Shown piece by piece: positions 22,301-35,299 of a stretch of 62,882 bases of DNA (its first letter is position 1; the number at the start of each line of letters is the position of its first letter). The notes below the pieces were generated by a model. It was not told where the DNA came from, ran no database searches, and worked only from the letters and a program-made list of their open reading frames with translations. The translations under genes and the position numbers were made by a program. The DNA is from Acephala macrosclerotiorum (taxonomy: Eukaryota > Ascomycota > Leotiomycetes > Helotiales > Mollisiaceae): assembly GCA_014904845.1 (NCBI GenBank), contig MU119503.1, positions 1 to 62,882 of the forward strand, read 5' to 3'.

Positions 22301-25300
22301 AAAATTTAATATAATTTTGAATATTGAAAATATTTAATTTAATTTTAATAGTATTAAAATAAATCTTAAAAAATTATTTTTTAAATATTACGTATTTTTA
22401 ATTGTTTTATTTTAAAACGATTACGATTTGCGAACAATAAAATTAAATACTATTATTAGTATTGATAAAAAAGCGACAAATTTAAAAAATATAGTTTTAA
22501 AGTATATTATTGAATTAATATATTTAAGAATAATAATAATTGAAAACGAACGATAAAATTAAACGTTTGTAAATTTAAATTTTTTTTTAAATGTAAAATT
22601 TTTTAAAAAAATTGATAAATTTGTAAAAAAATAAAAAATAATTAATCGATTTTAAATTTTATTAAAATAATTTTTATTTTCTTTTTTTTATAAAATTCAT
22701 TTTAAAATTTATATATATTTATATTTAATTATTCAAAATTTTTTATTTATTCTATTAATTATAAATTTGTAATTATATAATTCAATCGAATATTATAATC
22801 AAAATAATAAACTCGAACAATTTTAATATATATATTATAATCAATTCGTATTAAATTTTAATATTCAATTTTATAAGTTTAAAACGTTTTTCGTTTTTCA
22901 ATTTAATATTATTAGATTTCGATATAAATATTGTATTTTTAAATCTAAATTTCAATATTGAAAATTTTAAAAAAATAATATAATTCGTTTAATTCGCAAA
23001 TCAAATAAAAATTTTTATATTTGTTATTTATAAATTTAATACGATTGAATTATATCAACGATTAAATTTACTTCGAGTATCGATTTAAATACGAATAATA
23101 ATTTGTATAAATAATAACGATTTATTGATTCGTTTATTTAGTTTTTAATTTAAAAGTATTAAATTTGTTATTTGAAAATCGTTTTTAAAAATTAATTATT
23201 TTTGTATTACGTCTTTAAACGATTTCGATAAATCGAAATAATTATTAAAGTTTATATTTGATTAAAAAAATGTAATATATACTCAAAAACAATTCGATAT
23301 TAAATTTTTTTATATATATTTAAAAAAAGTATTTTATATTATTTGTTTTAAATTTTGAAAATTACGTTTATTTTCTCGAGATATATTTATAATATAATCA
23401 AATATTTCAAATTTTACTATAGAAATTTTATCAATTTTAAAAGTTTATAAATAGACTCGAAAAAAATCGAATATTATTTGTAATTGAAAACAATTTATAA
23501 GTAATTTGATTTATTTGGTATTTTACTATATAACAATACAATAAATTATTATAAACTTTTAAAATATTATTTTCGATTTTAAATCTCGTTATTTGTTTTT
23601 CGTTTTATTATTAAATCGATCTTTGGAAAATAATAAAATTAATTTTGTAATAATTATTTTCGAATTAACGTTTTATTAAAACAAAATAATAAAAATATTT
23701 AAAAGATTTTTTTATCTTTGATTAAATTGTAAATAAGAATAGCGAATTTCTAAAGAAGTCAAAAAAATACGTTTTGAAATTGATATTAAATTGTTTTATT
23801 ATTCGTAAATCGATGAAAAACTTTATTAAAATTATTATTAAATAAAAAAAAATCTCGATATATTGTTTTCAAATATTTATTGTATTCAAAAGATTGTTTT
23901 TATACTTTTTTATTAATCAAATTTTAAGACTATTAAAATAAATGTACTAATAATTATATATTTTTCTTTATTGAAATTAAATATTAATAATTTATTATTT
24001 TTTGAAAAATTTATCAATTTTTTAAAATTTTCGATTGAATAAAAATTCGTAGTTTTTTTTTATAGTTTTTTATTACGACGAGAAAAATTAATTTTACGAA
24101 AATAATTAATCGTATTACGATTCGTAGAATTAATAATAAAATCGTTTTTAGTAAATTGTTTCTCGAAAGTTTTATTATTTTTATTTTTTAAAGATTTACA
24201 AATTGATTTACACGATTTATTCGTATTAAATTGCATATTTCAAATACGTTTAAACGAAATTTTTTTTTAAAGAATTTTCTTACTATAAATTAACAATTTT
24301 TTATCGAATTATATTTTTTTAAATTCGTCGATTATATTTCGTATTTTTTCTTCGAATTGTTTATTATATCGCAAATCGTTATTTAAACAAATAAAAATAA
24401 TTAATTATAAAAATAAATTAATTTTAATTTCAAATATTTAATAGAAATTATATTAATATATATATTAATAAATTTAACGTAAGATTATATACGATTATAA
24501 AAATTTTTACAAATTAAATTATTATTAATTTATAAATTGAATAAAATAAACGTTATTAATTTAAATAATACGATAATAATACTAATAAAAATCTCGAATT
24601 TATTATTAAACAATTAAAGAAATTGTATGTAATTTTATAGTATTTAAAATTTTAAATTGCGATTTATAATTATTTTAAATTCGATTAAAAAATTGAAAAA
24701 ATTTCGATAAAATTAATTTATAATATTACTCGACGTAAAAAAATTTTTTATTACGAGATTTAATAATACGAAAAATAATTATAATAAATTTTATTTATAG
24801 AATTTAAAATTACAAATTTTATAAAAATTCATATTACAAATATAATTTTTACAATTAGAAAAAATACTACAAAAATCTTTTTTTTTCGATTAATAAAAAA
24901 TTTAAAAAGCGTATATTTGTAAATAATTTAAATATTTATAATATTTTCTACAAATAAAATTAATAAAATTTAATGCGATTTGTATTAATATACAAATTTA
25001 AATATTATTATATTTGATCGATTTTATTAGAAATGCATATAAATAAAAAATATTAATAAACGAGTATTTTTATATTTCGAGTTTTTAAAATTTATTTCTC
25101 AAAAAAAAAATTTCAATTTTATTATTTATTTAATGTGAAAATTTACTACTTTTATTTTTTGTTTATAAACTCGTTATTTTTATATAATTTTTTATTTATT
25201 GCAAAATCTAATAATAAAACATCGAATTTTTTTTTATGAGATTTTTTTTCGATTTTAACGTAGAATTGTTTTTATAGTTTTTTTAGATCGAGATTATAAA

Positions 25301-25888
25301 AATCGAGTAATATAATAAATTCGATCAAATTTTTGAGATTTTTTTCTTTAAATATATTAAAATAATTTAAAAGAAATTTATCAAAAAAAAAATTACTATT
25401 GAAATCAATATTGAAAACAAATTTTAATTTCTTTTTTCAATGTATAAATTTTAATCATTTTAATTTAATACTAATATTACAATAATATTTTATTTTTAAT
25501 TTATTATTATATTTTTTCGATTTTATTATTATAATATTACATTTTAAAAATATATTAATTAAAAAAATAAATAAAATTGTTATTTTTAACATTAATATAA
25601 TTAAATTGAAATATTTTAAAATTTAAATAAAAAAAAAATTTAAAAATAATAAAAACGATTTTATTTTTCAAAATCGAAATTTTAAAACTTTTTTTAATTA
25701 TTATTTAAATACTTTACAAAAAACAAATTATTTTAATAAAAACTCGAAATAAATTTTTATAATATATTAATATGAAATTTATTTATAAATTAATTTTATT
25801 AGTAAATTTTAAATTTAATTATTAAAATTAATTGTATTTAAATTATTTTAAATTTTTTAAAAAGTATTTTTTATTAAAAATTCAAATA
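13391..25888. repeat. AT-rich, RIP-saturated block
   Basis: About 12.5 kb of very AT-rich DNA with stops in every frame. Remaining C/G is enriched in CpG. Long stretches are strand-asymmetric: in 16261-16527 every G sits in a CpG while CpA and CpT cytosines are common. Short open frames here (for example 15785-16036 and 16789-17007) have the low-complexity I/L/N/F/K composition of AT-rich noise. No transposase, RT or LTR pair could be recognised. It ends at the target duplication of the LTR retrotransposon. Confidence 0.75.
21253..21600. repeat. Diverged tandem repeat, about 3.5 copies of 88-114 bp
   Basis: The phrase TTTYGAAAGTAAACRATATTAAAAATTGT recurs at about 21340, 21433 and 21547, with a related start near 21253 (ATCGAAAGTAGAAAATATT). 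Each copy is followed by AAAATTGTAAAYHGAAAATAAAAT.AGTATTAGAAAATAT. Spacings are 88, 93 and 114 bp. This may be a decayed minisatellite or a tandem-repeat coding region. Confidence 0.6.
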
Positions 25889-25893
25889 ATTTT

Positions 25894-26122
25894 TGTCGAT
25901 TCAATCATATAATCGTTTAAACGATCGATTAAATGATTTTAATTATAATCTCTATTACCTTTGATAACAATTGCTCTAATGTTCACTTTTTAATTTTACG
26001 TTTACTCTATTTAATTATATAGATAGAAAAATGCTTCTTTTGAGAAGAAACAAACAAAATTGAATTATTGATATCAAATTAAAATCTTAGTATTTCGTGA
26101 TTTATTTTGGAACGTTTTAATA
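25894..26122 (+). repeat. 5' LTR of the copia-type element
   Basis: 229 bp, aligned without gaps to 31852-32080; differences are mostly transitions. Near the start it has a perfect 14-bp palindrome ATCGTTTAAACGAT. Preceded by the 5-bp duplication ATTTT. Confidence 0.9.
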
Positions 26123-27361
26123 TTGATTAATAATTGAATTCGTTCGATTACAAAATAATAAAATTATTTACAAAAAAACAATAATTAAATAAAATCGATC
26201 GAACAAAAAAATTTAAATTGTACGCAATCTATTGATTTAATTGAACGTAAAAAAAAATAGTTTTTATTTATATTAAAAAAAACTATTAAATCTTTAAAAA
26301 ATATTACGATTTTACGTTCGTTTTATTTTCTTCGATTTAAAATTAATTAATCTTCTATTCTACGTTTTATCGCGTATTAATAACGAGTATTTTATTGTAA
26401 TTTGTTAAATAATACTAAAAACAATTTTCACGAGTTCGATACGAAAATTCGTCGAATTAATATATTTATCGAGTATAATACGATTCAATAAAATGTTTTT
26501 CGAGAGTATAATTACATTTTCTCAAAGTACGATTTTGATCAAAAAAAGATTTTTTTATTACTTTTTCTATTTTTTGATTCGATATAATATATATTGAAAT
26601 AAATATAAAATTTTAAAGTAAAAAGTAATCGAGACTATAGATTATAAATAGAATATAAAAAAGTATTTTTAGAATAAACAAAAGAAATATTTAAAAAAAA
26701 AATAAACGAAAATACGAAAAAAAAACTATATAAAACTTTGTAAATAAACGAAATATAAATATCGAAAAAACGATTTATTAAAGTTTTAAAAGTATTAATA
26801 AATATCGTAAATAAAAAAAAACAATCAAAATAATCGTATAAAAAGATTATAAAAATGAGTTTAATAAGAAACTTTAATTTATAGAGAAATACAATCGATT
26901 TAAAAATAAAATAAACTTAAAAATTAGCGTTTTTTACTATTTTTATTGAGAAAATTAAAAAAATAGTATTAGTACTTTCGAATTCTTTTTTTCAATTATT
27001 AAAACTTATTATAAAATTTTCTATAAAATAAACGATATTATTCGAACGTATAACATTTTAAAAACAATTTTAAGAATACAATAAAATATTATTATTAAAT
27101 TTATCGTTAAAAAACGAAAACTCGAAATAAAATTTGTCGTTTTTATTATTATTAAAAATTGAAAAATTGTTAAAAAATTTTAATCGATCAATATATAATT
27201 TCGATTGCGAGAATTAAATAGTACTTAATCTCGATAAAGAATTAATTATTTTCATAAAAATCTACGATAATAAATTCAAATACTACGAAAAAAAAAACTC
27301 ATTAAATATATTTATATGAGTATTCGAAAACTTATATTCGAAAGTAAATATTAAATTTAAG

Positions 27362-28020
27362 AATTACTATAACGCGTTTTCGATTATATTTGTCGACGAA
27401 ACTAGTGAGTTTTATTATTAGAAATTCGCTGAAAAAAGTTTGTTTTTCGATAGAATGATTGAAATTGTAAAATCGAATTTCGAGATCGAAAAACGTTGGA
27501 ATAAAATATTCAATTAATGAAATACGATTATATTCGCGTTAATTCAAGCGCAAAATCCAAATAAAACAACTCTCGAATATTTCGAGATACTACGCTAAAA
27601 ACTAATCTAGAAATAGTTTGATTTACGCTCGAATATACGAACAAAGACTATTATACGAAACAAACTCTATTACGCTTGTCGAAACGTACTAGAATACTAC
27701 TAAACGTTTCTTCGACTTTCATCGAATTTTCAAACGATATACGAAAACGTTTATAACGCGATTTCATTTCAAACGAAAATAGAAACAATTTTTAGAACTT
27801 TTATAGTCGGAAAAAGAAAAGTCTATTGAGATATAATCGGATTATATTTCGCAAACCGCAAATATCACAATAAAAACACTCGATATAACGATTGAATTAA
27901 TTACAAGAAATTGATAATATATTAAAACGAGAAAAAGTATTTTGTCTGTAAAAACTCGAATTATTAGAATACTCGCTATACGCTAAAAAAAAGAAAAAAA
28001 GCGTACAACGACTTTAAGAA
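27362..28020 (+). pseudogene. gag region with mutated zinc knuckle
   Basis: The plus-strand frame starting at 27362 reads a gag-like protein interrupted by several stops. At 27938-27985 lies a zinc-knuckle relic: the first and third Cys codons read TAT (27938, 27962), the second Cys is intact (TGT, 27947), a Trp position reads TAG (27965) and the His position reads TAT (27977). All are single transitions from the functional codon. Fungal copia gag proteins have this spacing, followed by a Lys-rich tail as seen here. The start of the polyprotein, expected at roughly 26.5-26.9 kb, is not resolvable. Confidence 0.75.
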
Positions 28021-28339
28021 ATTGAAATCGTTCGATAAAAACAAAATAATTCAATTCGTAATTAAATTCGAAAGATTAAATTTTAATATTACTAAAAAAT
28101 ACGAACAATTCGTCGTTAAACTTACTAAAAAAAGAAATTTACATAGAAACGATATTATACGATCGATTAATTATTTTATAATATTTTACAATATAATTAA
28201 TAGATTTAAAATTATCGAATTATTTAATCGTTAATCAATTTATTATACGATATCGAGTATCGCAATATAATTAAAATTATTTTCGATATTTATTAATATA
28301 AAAACGTATTTAACGAATCGCTACGTATTAAACGTTTTT

Positions 28340-30895
28340 ATAAATATTATAATTGATATTAACGTCGTTTAACGATCGATTACTAGTGAAGACTAATATT
28401 TGATTTTTCAATGAATTCGAAACGTTAAATTGAACGAATTTAAAACTAAAAAAACAATAATTAAATTTGAAATCGACAAAATTTCATCTCTTAAAACTAT
28501 TAATATTAATACGCTAATTAAACGTATTACGTTTTACGTAGTTTCAATAAACGTACTTTTTTTATTATATTTTCAAAATATAAACAAATTGCGAATTAAA
28601 TTTAATAATTTTAATAACGTATTTATTCGAGATAAACGACGTATATTTATTATTAAAACGTTTAAATATCTTTAAATATTATTTGATTTACTCGAAAATT
28701 TGATTTATAATAATTGTAAAATTTCTATAGTAAAAATTAATTTTACTATTTATTATTTAATTAAAATAAAACTCAAACGATTACACAAGTATTTCGAACA
28801 TTTATTAATCGCCAAATTCGCGCGAATATTAAAACGTAAAAAACATTTTACAAACTTCGAAAAAATTAAAAAAATAACGAGATTTTATTAATAATATTAA
28901 ATGAATAATAAATCTTTTGATCGTTTCAAATTTATATTACGCGACGATTATAATTTTAATTATTTTATTTATTTAAACGTATTGTAAATCGACGAAAAAT
29001 TAATACTTTAAATCGTAAACGAAATTATAATATTTTAAATCGCGAGATTCTTTATAAATATATCGACGAAAAAAACATAAAACGTTTTTCGAGCGTATTA
29101 AATCGACGTTTATTTTAAACTATCGATATTTGCTATTTATAACTCTAAAACGAATTTCAATTCTAAAGAATTTTACGACAATATTAAAAATATAAATATT
29201 GATTTAAAGATTATATTAGTAAAAATCTATAATTCGATTGATCTAATAAAAAAATACTATATTTCATTAAAACGTACATATAATATACTACTTCGAAAAC
29301 TTTTTAATTTGCAAAAAAAAAAGCGATTTTAAATAGTGATCAAAATAATCAATAATACAATAAAATCGAACGATATTATTTTTATATTTCTTATTTTCGG
29401 CGTTTACTCTCAAATATTACAATAGAATACACTTGTAATATTAATTACTATTAAAATTAAAGCGATAAAAAATGTAATAATCGCAGTTCGAAAATATTAT
29501 ATTACTCGTTAAATTAATAACGTTCTATAGATAAAAAATAATTTATAGAATTATTATTTAATCGATTTACTTTTAAATTTAAACGTATTTATTTGAAAAA
29601 AAAGCAAAAAATAGAGAGAATTATATACGTTTTTAGTAATAAATAAAGAAATATATCAATTACAATTATCAAATGAATTAAAGAATTTTCGTAGTATTGT
29701 AATAAAATTATTTTATTAAAATTTCAAATAATTTGAAAAGCAATCAAAAGATTATTTATTAAAAGAAAATTTATTAAAAAATTTAAATTTAAAATCAAAC
29801 TTTTTTAAAAAAAAGTTCGAGAATAAAAAAAAACATATTTGATTTATTTCGCTCGATCAAAAAAACTCTATATATTTCGAAAGAAAATTTACATTTATTT
29901 CGAATTACAATAAAAATCTCTTTTTACGTTTTTAGTTTCAATGAATATATTTATATAACAATTTATATAAATATAAAAACTTTCGAAATTTATTTGATTG
30001 AAAAAAAAACTAAAAATAAATAATTATTTATAGACTTTCACGTAAAAAGAATTATTATTACTTTAAGTAATTCGTTTGTAGTTTCTCGTAGAAAAAAAAT
30101 TAATAAATTAATCGTAAAAAGAATCTTTGAACTAATTTTTAATAATTCGAAAGAGATTAATAATTAATAAATTTTCGATTTAAGACTAATAAACGAGGTC
30201 AAAAACATAGAAACAATAATTTTATACGAGAAATCTCGTTTTGTAATTTAAGTATTTAATAATAAAAGTAAAAAAATAGTATTAATTCAATTCTCGACTA
30301 TTTAACGTATTAATCAATAAATTATTATCGCTTTAATTCCATTTTTCAAATTTAAAGAAATTAGTTTTTACTTGAGAAATATTATTTAAATATACGTACA
30401 ATTAACAATTTTATTAGTACGTATTATTTTCGTTAAACTTTCGAAAGAAATAACGAATAAACTTCTATCGAACATCGTTTTCAAAGTAATTATATTCTAT
30501 TCGAGATAATCGGTATACAAACCAACGATACGCTCATCCTAGGAAATCAAACCTTTGTAGAACTAGAGAACTTTAAATTGTAAAAAGTTAAATTGCTAAT
30601 TAAATCTACAGAGTTTTTTACGTCGAATACTTCTCTACTATTCAACGAATGCAAACTAATAGTAAATGAGACCGGAAATAGAATTGTACTTTCGCAAAAA
30701 AAGTAAAATAAGCGTTTAAATTTGATTGATTCGAAATTAGATTTCTATAAGTAGACGTATCTCAAACAACGTACTCGAGAAATATATATCAATTTTATCT
30801 GCCAATCAAAAACTGCGTACGATATATTGACAGCAGTTCAATACTAATATCTCGAAAAAAAACAAATTACAACGCTAAATAAACGATTATAATAG
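28340..30895 (+). pseudogene. pol region: protease, integrase, RT/RNase H relics
   Basis: The same frame as gag. The protease active site (D-T/S-G) reads Asp-Ile-Asn at 28355-28363. Then comes an aspartic-protease-like tail (28430-28675, open for 81 codons). The GAG-pre-integrase motif LKRLHKYFEH lies near 28761-28790, inside a second open stretch (28700-28891). Integrase proper (about 28.9-30.3 kb) is too mutated to place residues. At 30512-30895 the RT/RNase H part keeps recognisable phrases such as IQTNDTLILGNQTF and INFICQSK, where family members have the catalytic Asp pair and a conserved I-C-Q-P segment. Multiple TAA/TAG/TGA codons make it non-coding. Confidence 0.75.
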
Positions 30896-31851
30896 TAGAT
30901 AAACAATTTCGATCGTAGATTTCGATTCTTTTGTTTGAATTTATATTCAATAAAATTTTTCGTTTTTGTAAACGGTTTTTTTGCCATGAATAAAAACTTT
31001 AATTCGTAGATCGAGTATATTATCGTTTTTGACAATAAGATTTATAGTGATAAATAATTCGATTTGCGAAACAATTTATTTTATTAGAGTTTAACGAAGT
31101 GTAAAAAAGTTACTCGTATTATTCTAGTTTTTGAGTTATACGCAATAATAATAGAAATCGATATAAGAATCTCGATTTTTATTATTTTTAATTTTATTAT
31201 AAAACGATTCGAGTTAAATTCAATTCTCGTAATTATTTGCATCGATTTTTTTTCTTTTTACGAGTGTATAATCAAATTCGATACTATTAAAAAAAAGCGT
31301 TTTATAATCAATATTATAATTATTAAATAATCGTATAAATATAAAGAATTTTCGAAGATTCGATAAATTACTAAGAATAGTAATTTAATTGATATTATAA
31401 TTAAGTTTAATATTAATAAAGTACTTAAATCGCTCGTTAGTATTAATCGTTTTAATATCAAAGTACAAAAATAAATATAATATTTCGAAGTCTAGAAATC
31501 AATTAATAAGAGTAAAAATAATAAAAAAAACGATCATTGAGAAAAACAGTACTAAAAAAAGAAACGTATAATTATTGTTTTAGTGTTTTTAGTATTTTTC
31601 GATATTTTCAATGTTTTTAAGAGTAAAATTTCCGATTAATTCAAAGATTATAAACACTGGATTTAGAGGAATTCTTTTAAATTTAGTTTGATCGATCAAA
31701 TATTACAATACGTAATAGTAATTGGTTTACGATTAGATTTTTTTTTAGTATTTGATAGTGAAATAGCGCGTTGACAATTATAGTAGTACTTTTTTCTGTA
31801 TTTGATTTACGAATTGAAAAGAGCGTTTTTTTTCAAAAAAAGAATTACTAG

Positions 31852-32080
31852 TATCGATTCAATTATGTGATCATTTAAACGATCGATTAAATGATTTTAA
31901 TTATAATTTTTATTGTTTTTAGTAATAGTTGTTTTAACGTCTATTTTTTAATCTTACGTCCACTCTATTTAATTATATAGATAAAGAGATATTTCTTTTG
32001 AAAAAAGGCAAATAAAATTGAATTATTGATACTAGATTAAGATTTTAGTATTTCGTGATTTGTTTTCGAACGTTTTAATA
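31852..32080 (+). repeat. 3' LTR of the copia-type element
   Basis: 229 bp partner of the 5' LTR, starting TATCGATTCAAT and ending CGTTTTAATA, followed by ATTTT. A purine-rich run (about 31836-31845) just upstream may be the polypurine tract. Confidence 0.9.
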
Positions 32081-32085
32081 ATTTT

Positions 32086-34600
32086 TACGTTTATTATTAA
32101 TTTTTAATAAAAAATACTTTAAAATAAAAATCAACAAATAATTTTTATATATATTATAAATAAATAAAATAAAAACTTTAAAATAATTATTATTGTTTTT
32201 ATTTTTTTGATTACTAATTTTATTATTTTCTTTTTTTATTATTATATATTTTTTCGCGATTATTATTACTTTTTTAAGTCTATTTTTTATTATTTTAAAA
32301 AAATTTACAATGACAATTTCAATTTGTTTCAATATTACAAATACAATAAAAAGTAATTTATTAAACAATAATAAACTTTTATTTATATTTTTAAATATAA
32401 TAAAAAGTTTTCAATTAATACTTTTTTTCGAACTTTTAAAATTTTTTTATTTTTTCAATAATTTAACAAATATTACGAAATAAAATATTTACAAATATAC
32501 AAATAATACAATTAAAATTATTAGTAAAATTATTATCGTAAATAGTTTTTCGATTTTTGTTCTAATTCTAAAAATACAAATTAATAATTATATAACCAAA
32601 AAAAATACACGTTACTATTATTATTAAATTTCTTAAAATATACAATGAATTTCTCGTCGTTTTTTGTATTTACTTTTTCTCGATTAATTCTACGAATGAA
32701 TTTTTCGATTTAATCAATATTATTATATCAATAAATATTAATACTATTATTAAATTAATTAAATATCTCGAAATTACGAATTCTTTGTTTTTGAAATCAA
32801 TATTATCGATATTTACTATAAAATTTCGATAAAACGTATTCTTTCGACAAATCGAGAATTTGATTTTTAATTCAATTTCTTTTGATATTAATATTAGTAA
32901 TATTTGAATATATAATTTTGTTTATTTATTCGTTGTACTCGAGTCGTATTAAATTGAAATTCTATTATTAATATTTTTTATTTTAATTGTTTCAAATTTA
33001 CTTTATTTAAATTCAACGATAAATTCGTTTTTTCGAGAATTTATATAAAATTTTACGTAAATTACGTTTATCGTTAAAATTGAAAAATAATTATTAATTG
33101 AATAAATTAATTAATTTAATATACTAATATATATATTATTAAATATTACGATTAAAAAGAAAAAAATCGTAATAATATTACAAAAAATAAATAAAATAAT
33201 TTTTATAATTCTAACGATACAAATATTAAATAATATTATTAATTTTTCTTTTTTTATATTAATAAAGTCTATTGTTATAAAATTATTTTAAAATTTTATT
33301 TAAAGATTTTTTATCGAATTATTTTAAAATATAAATTCGAATATTTGATTTAAATTATTTAATTTAAAAAATATTAAATTTATTTAATAATAAAAAAATT
33401 ATTATATTATTTTAATTCGATTTAAATTTTATTCAATTTTGTATATTTATTAAATAAATTTTAAATTTATATATATATTAAAATTCAATTTTATAATAAT
33501 TTTTTTTATATATATTTATAAAAAAAAAATATAATTTAATATATATTTTACGTTTATAAATTTTTTACAAGTAATATATTTATATAATATATATTGAAAT
33601 TATAGTATTATAAATTCACGTAAATCGTTTTATATTTAGTTTATAATTATTTATAGAAAGTACAAAAAAATCAAAAAATATTTTATTTTATTTTTTAAAA
33701 ACAATCAAATGATTAATTTTTTATTTTGTAATTTAAATAAAATAATTAATTGTAAATTTTATAGAGATTTAATTATAGTTTTACGATATTAAAAAAGTTA
33801 TATTTTTTTTAAAAAAAAAAATAAAAATAATATTAAAAAAATCGAAAATCAAATTTTTATATTACGTTTATAATTAATTATATTTTACAATTTTTTTTTT
33901 TTTTTTAAATTATTTATCGAATTTTAAAATATTATTTAATAAATAACTTTATTAAAATTACGTACTATTAATAAAAAAAAATACTTTTAAAAGTAGTAAT
34001 ACAATAAATTCGCACGTTTTTTATTATTAGTAATTTTGTACGTTTATTACAATTTTCGTTTATTAATAAATTTTTTTTAAGAAATATTATAATATATATT
34101 TTTAGTTTTTTTAAATAAAAAATATTATATATTAATCAAAAATTGAACTTTTTTCACGTTATAAAACGAGATATACAAAAAAACATTTGAGTTTTACAAT
34201 TTATCGTCGATTTAATTCTTGTAAATCGATTTATAATATTCGAAATTATTAAAAACAAAAAATAATTGAAAAAAAATTATTTCGATTAATTTATTAATTT
34301 TGAAAAAATAATTTTAATCGATTAAAGACGATTTTATCAAATCCAAAAACGAGATCTTTCAAATATTAATTATTTCGTTTCATTGATAAAAACGTCAAAA
34401 GTCGTTTAACAATTTTAAGATTTCTTTGAAAATAAAAAAAAAAATATAATAATTAATAATTATTGATTTAATAAAAATTGAAATATAATTAGTAAATTGA
34501 ACGCAAAAATATTGCCGTGTGATTTGTTAGTTTAAATTATATTATATATTAAAATAGATTTCGTTTTAAATTATATTACGTTTCAATCTATAATTTTTAT
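32086..34600. repeat. AT-rich, RIP-saturated block between the two elements
   Basis: Very AT-rich and stop-filled. The longest open frame (32075-32368, minus) is Ile/Lys/Asn/Phe low-complexity noise. It continues the same kind of DNA as 13391-25888, consistent with the LTR retrotransposon having inserted into it. It ends abruptly at the left inverted repeat of the HET cassette. Confidence 0.7.
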
Positions 34601-35093
34601 TAACGTTTTTTCGTACGTAGTAGAAAACTCACCGTACCGGAAAATACGACGGGTACTTTGACTTCAAGCGAGTATAACTCTGCGCACACGCCGAGTTTCA
34701 CTAAAATTATATATAAATAATGTACTGTAGCTGTTTTCGAAGATTTAAAGCGCTTTTTACTTATAAATTACGTTTGCATCGTCGTTTTCGCGTTTGATTT
34801 GCAGAGAGTTTCTTTCACAGCGTGACAGAGTTCCTTCCCTATAGTACTACTATTAAGCTCTTACTACTCCATAATACTCATGAACGGTCTTATCGAGCCT
34901 TAGAACCTCGCTATGATGCTGAGAAGTTATCGTCGGCCTTGTGCCTGCTGTCGCGCACAATTCATGCAAAGCCGCTACCTCGGTCGGTACTTCCGATCGA
35001 CCGATTTCGGCTAGTGCAAAACAACCCCGCACCTACATAATCATCGCGGTGTAATTTATTTGTGATGACTGTTAGGCCTGTGGCTGTGCGAAG
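34601..35093 (+). repeat. Left terminal inverted repeat (about 493 bp)
   Basis: Mirrors 39835-40341. At most differing sites in the outer 40 bp the left arm has T or A where the right has C or G, so this arm seems the more RIP-mutated. It ends about 200 bp before the HET start codon. Confidence 0.75.
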
Positions 35094-35191
35094 TCTTGGC
35101 GGGCGGGCCGACCTCAGCCCGTCGCTGGTCGCTGGTGGGTATAGCTCCACCGGGCCTTAATGACGTTGATGCCCAACCGCCAGACTCTCGA

Positions 35192-35199
35192 TATATATA
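35192..35199 (+). promoter_or_regulatory. TATA box of the HET gene
   Basis: TATATATA about 100 bp upstream of the ATG at 35300 and inside the cassette, so the gene brings its own promoter. Confidence 0.5.
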
Positions 35200-35299
35200 C
35201 CATAATGTGGTTCATCGGTGGATACTTCACCCAGTGTCCTCGAGTGCCAATTTTCGACTCGGCTGCACGAGGCCGACCCGTCCTGGCAACATAAACGCA

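Larger units (their letters stand above)
25894..32080 (+). mobile_element. Ty1/copia-type LTR retrotransposon, RIP-damaged (6.2 kb)
   Basis: Two 229-bp direct LTRs (25894-26122, 31852-32080) bracket 5.7 kb and are flanked by ATTTT on both sides (25889-25893, 32081-32085). The left LTR begins TG while the right begins TA and both end TA, as expected if TG...CA ends were hit at CpA/TpG. Domain order on the plus strand is gag, zinc knuckle, protease, GAG-pre-integrase, then reverse transcriptase/RNase H near the 3' end, the Ty1/copia order. Landmarks at 27362, 27938, 28355, 28430, 28700 and 30512 are all in one frame, so damage is nearly all substitutions: stops, Cys-to-Tyr and Gly-to-Asn type changes. 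It is less AT-rich than both flanks, so it is younger and nested. Non-functional. Confidence 0.9.

Noticed and set aside
32075..32368. 97-codon minus-strand frame in AT-rich DNA
   Set aside because: It overlaps the LTR end and its target duplication, and is low-complexity Lys/Ile/Asn.
34600..34603. piggyBac-type TTAA target site for the HET cassette
   Set aside because: TTAA is present on the left only; the right side reads TTAG. TA or AACGTT fits both sides.
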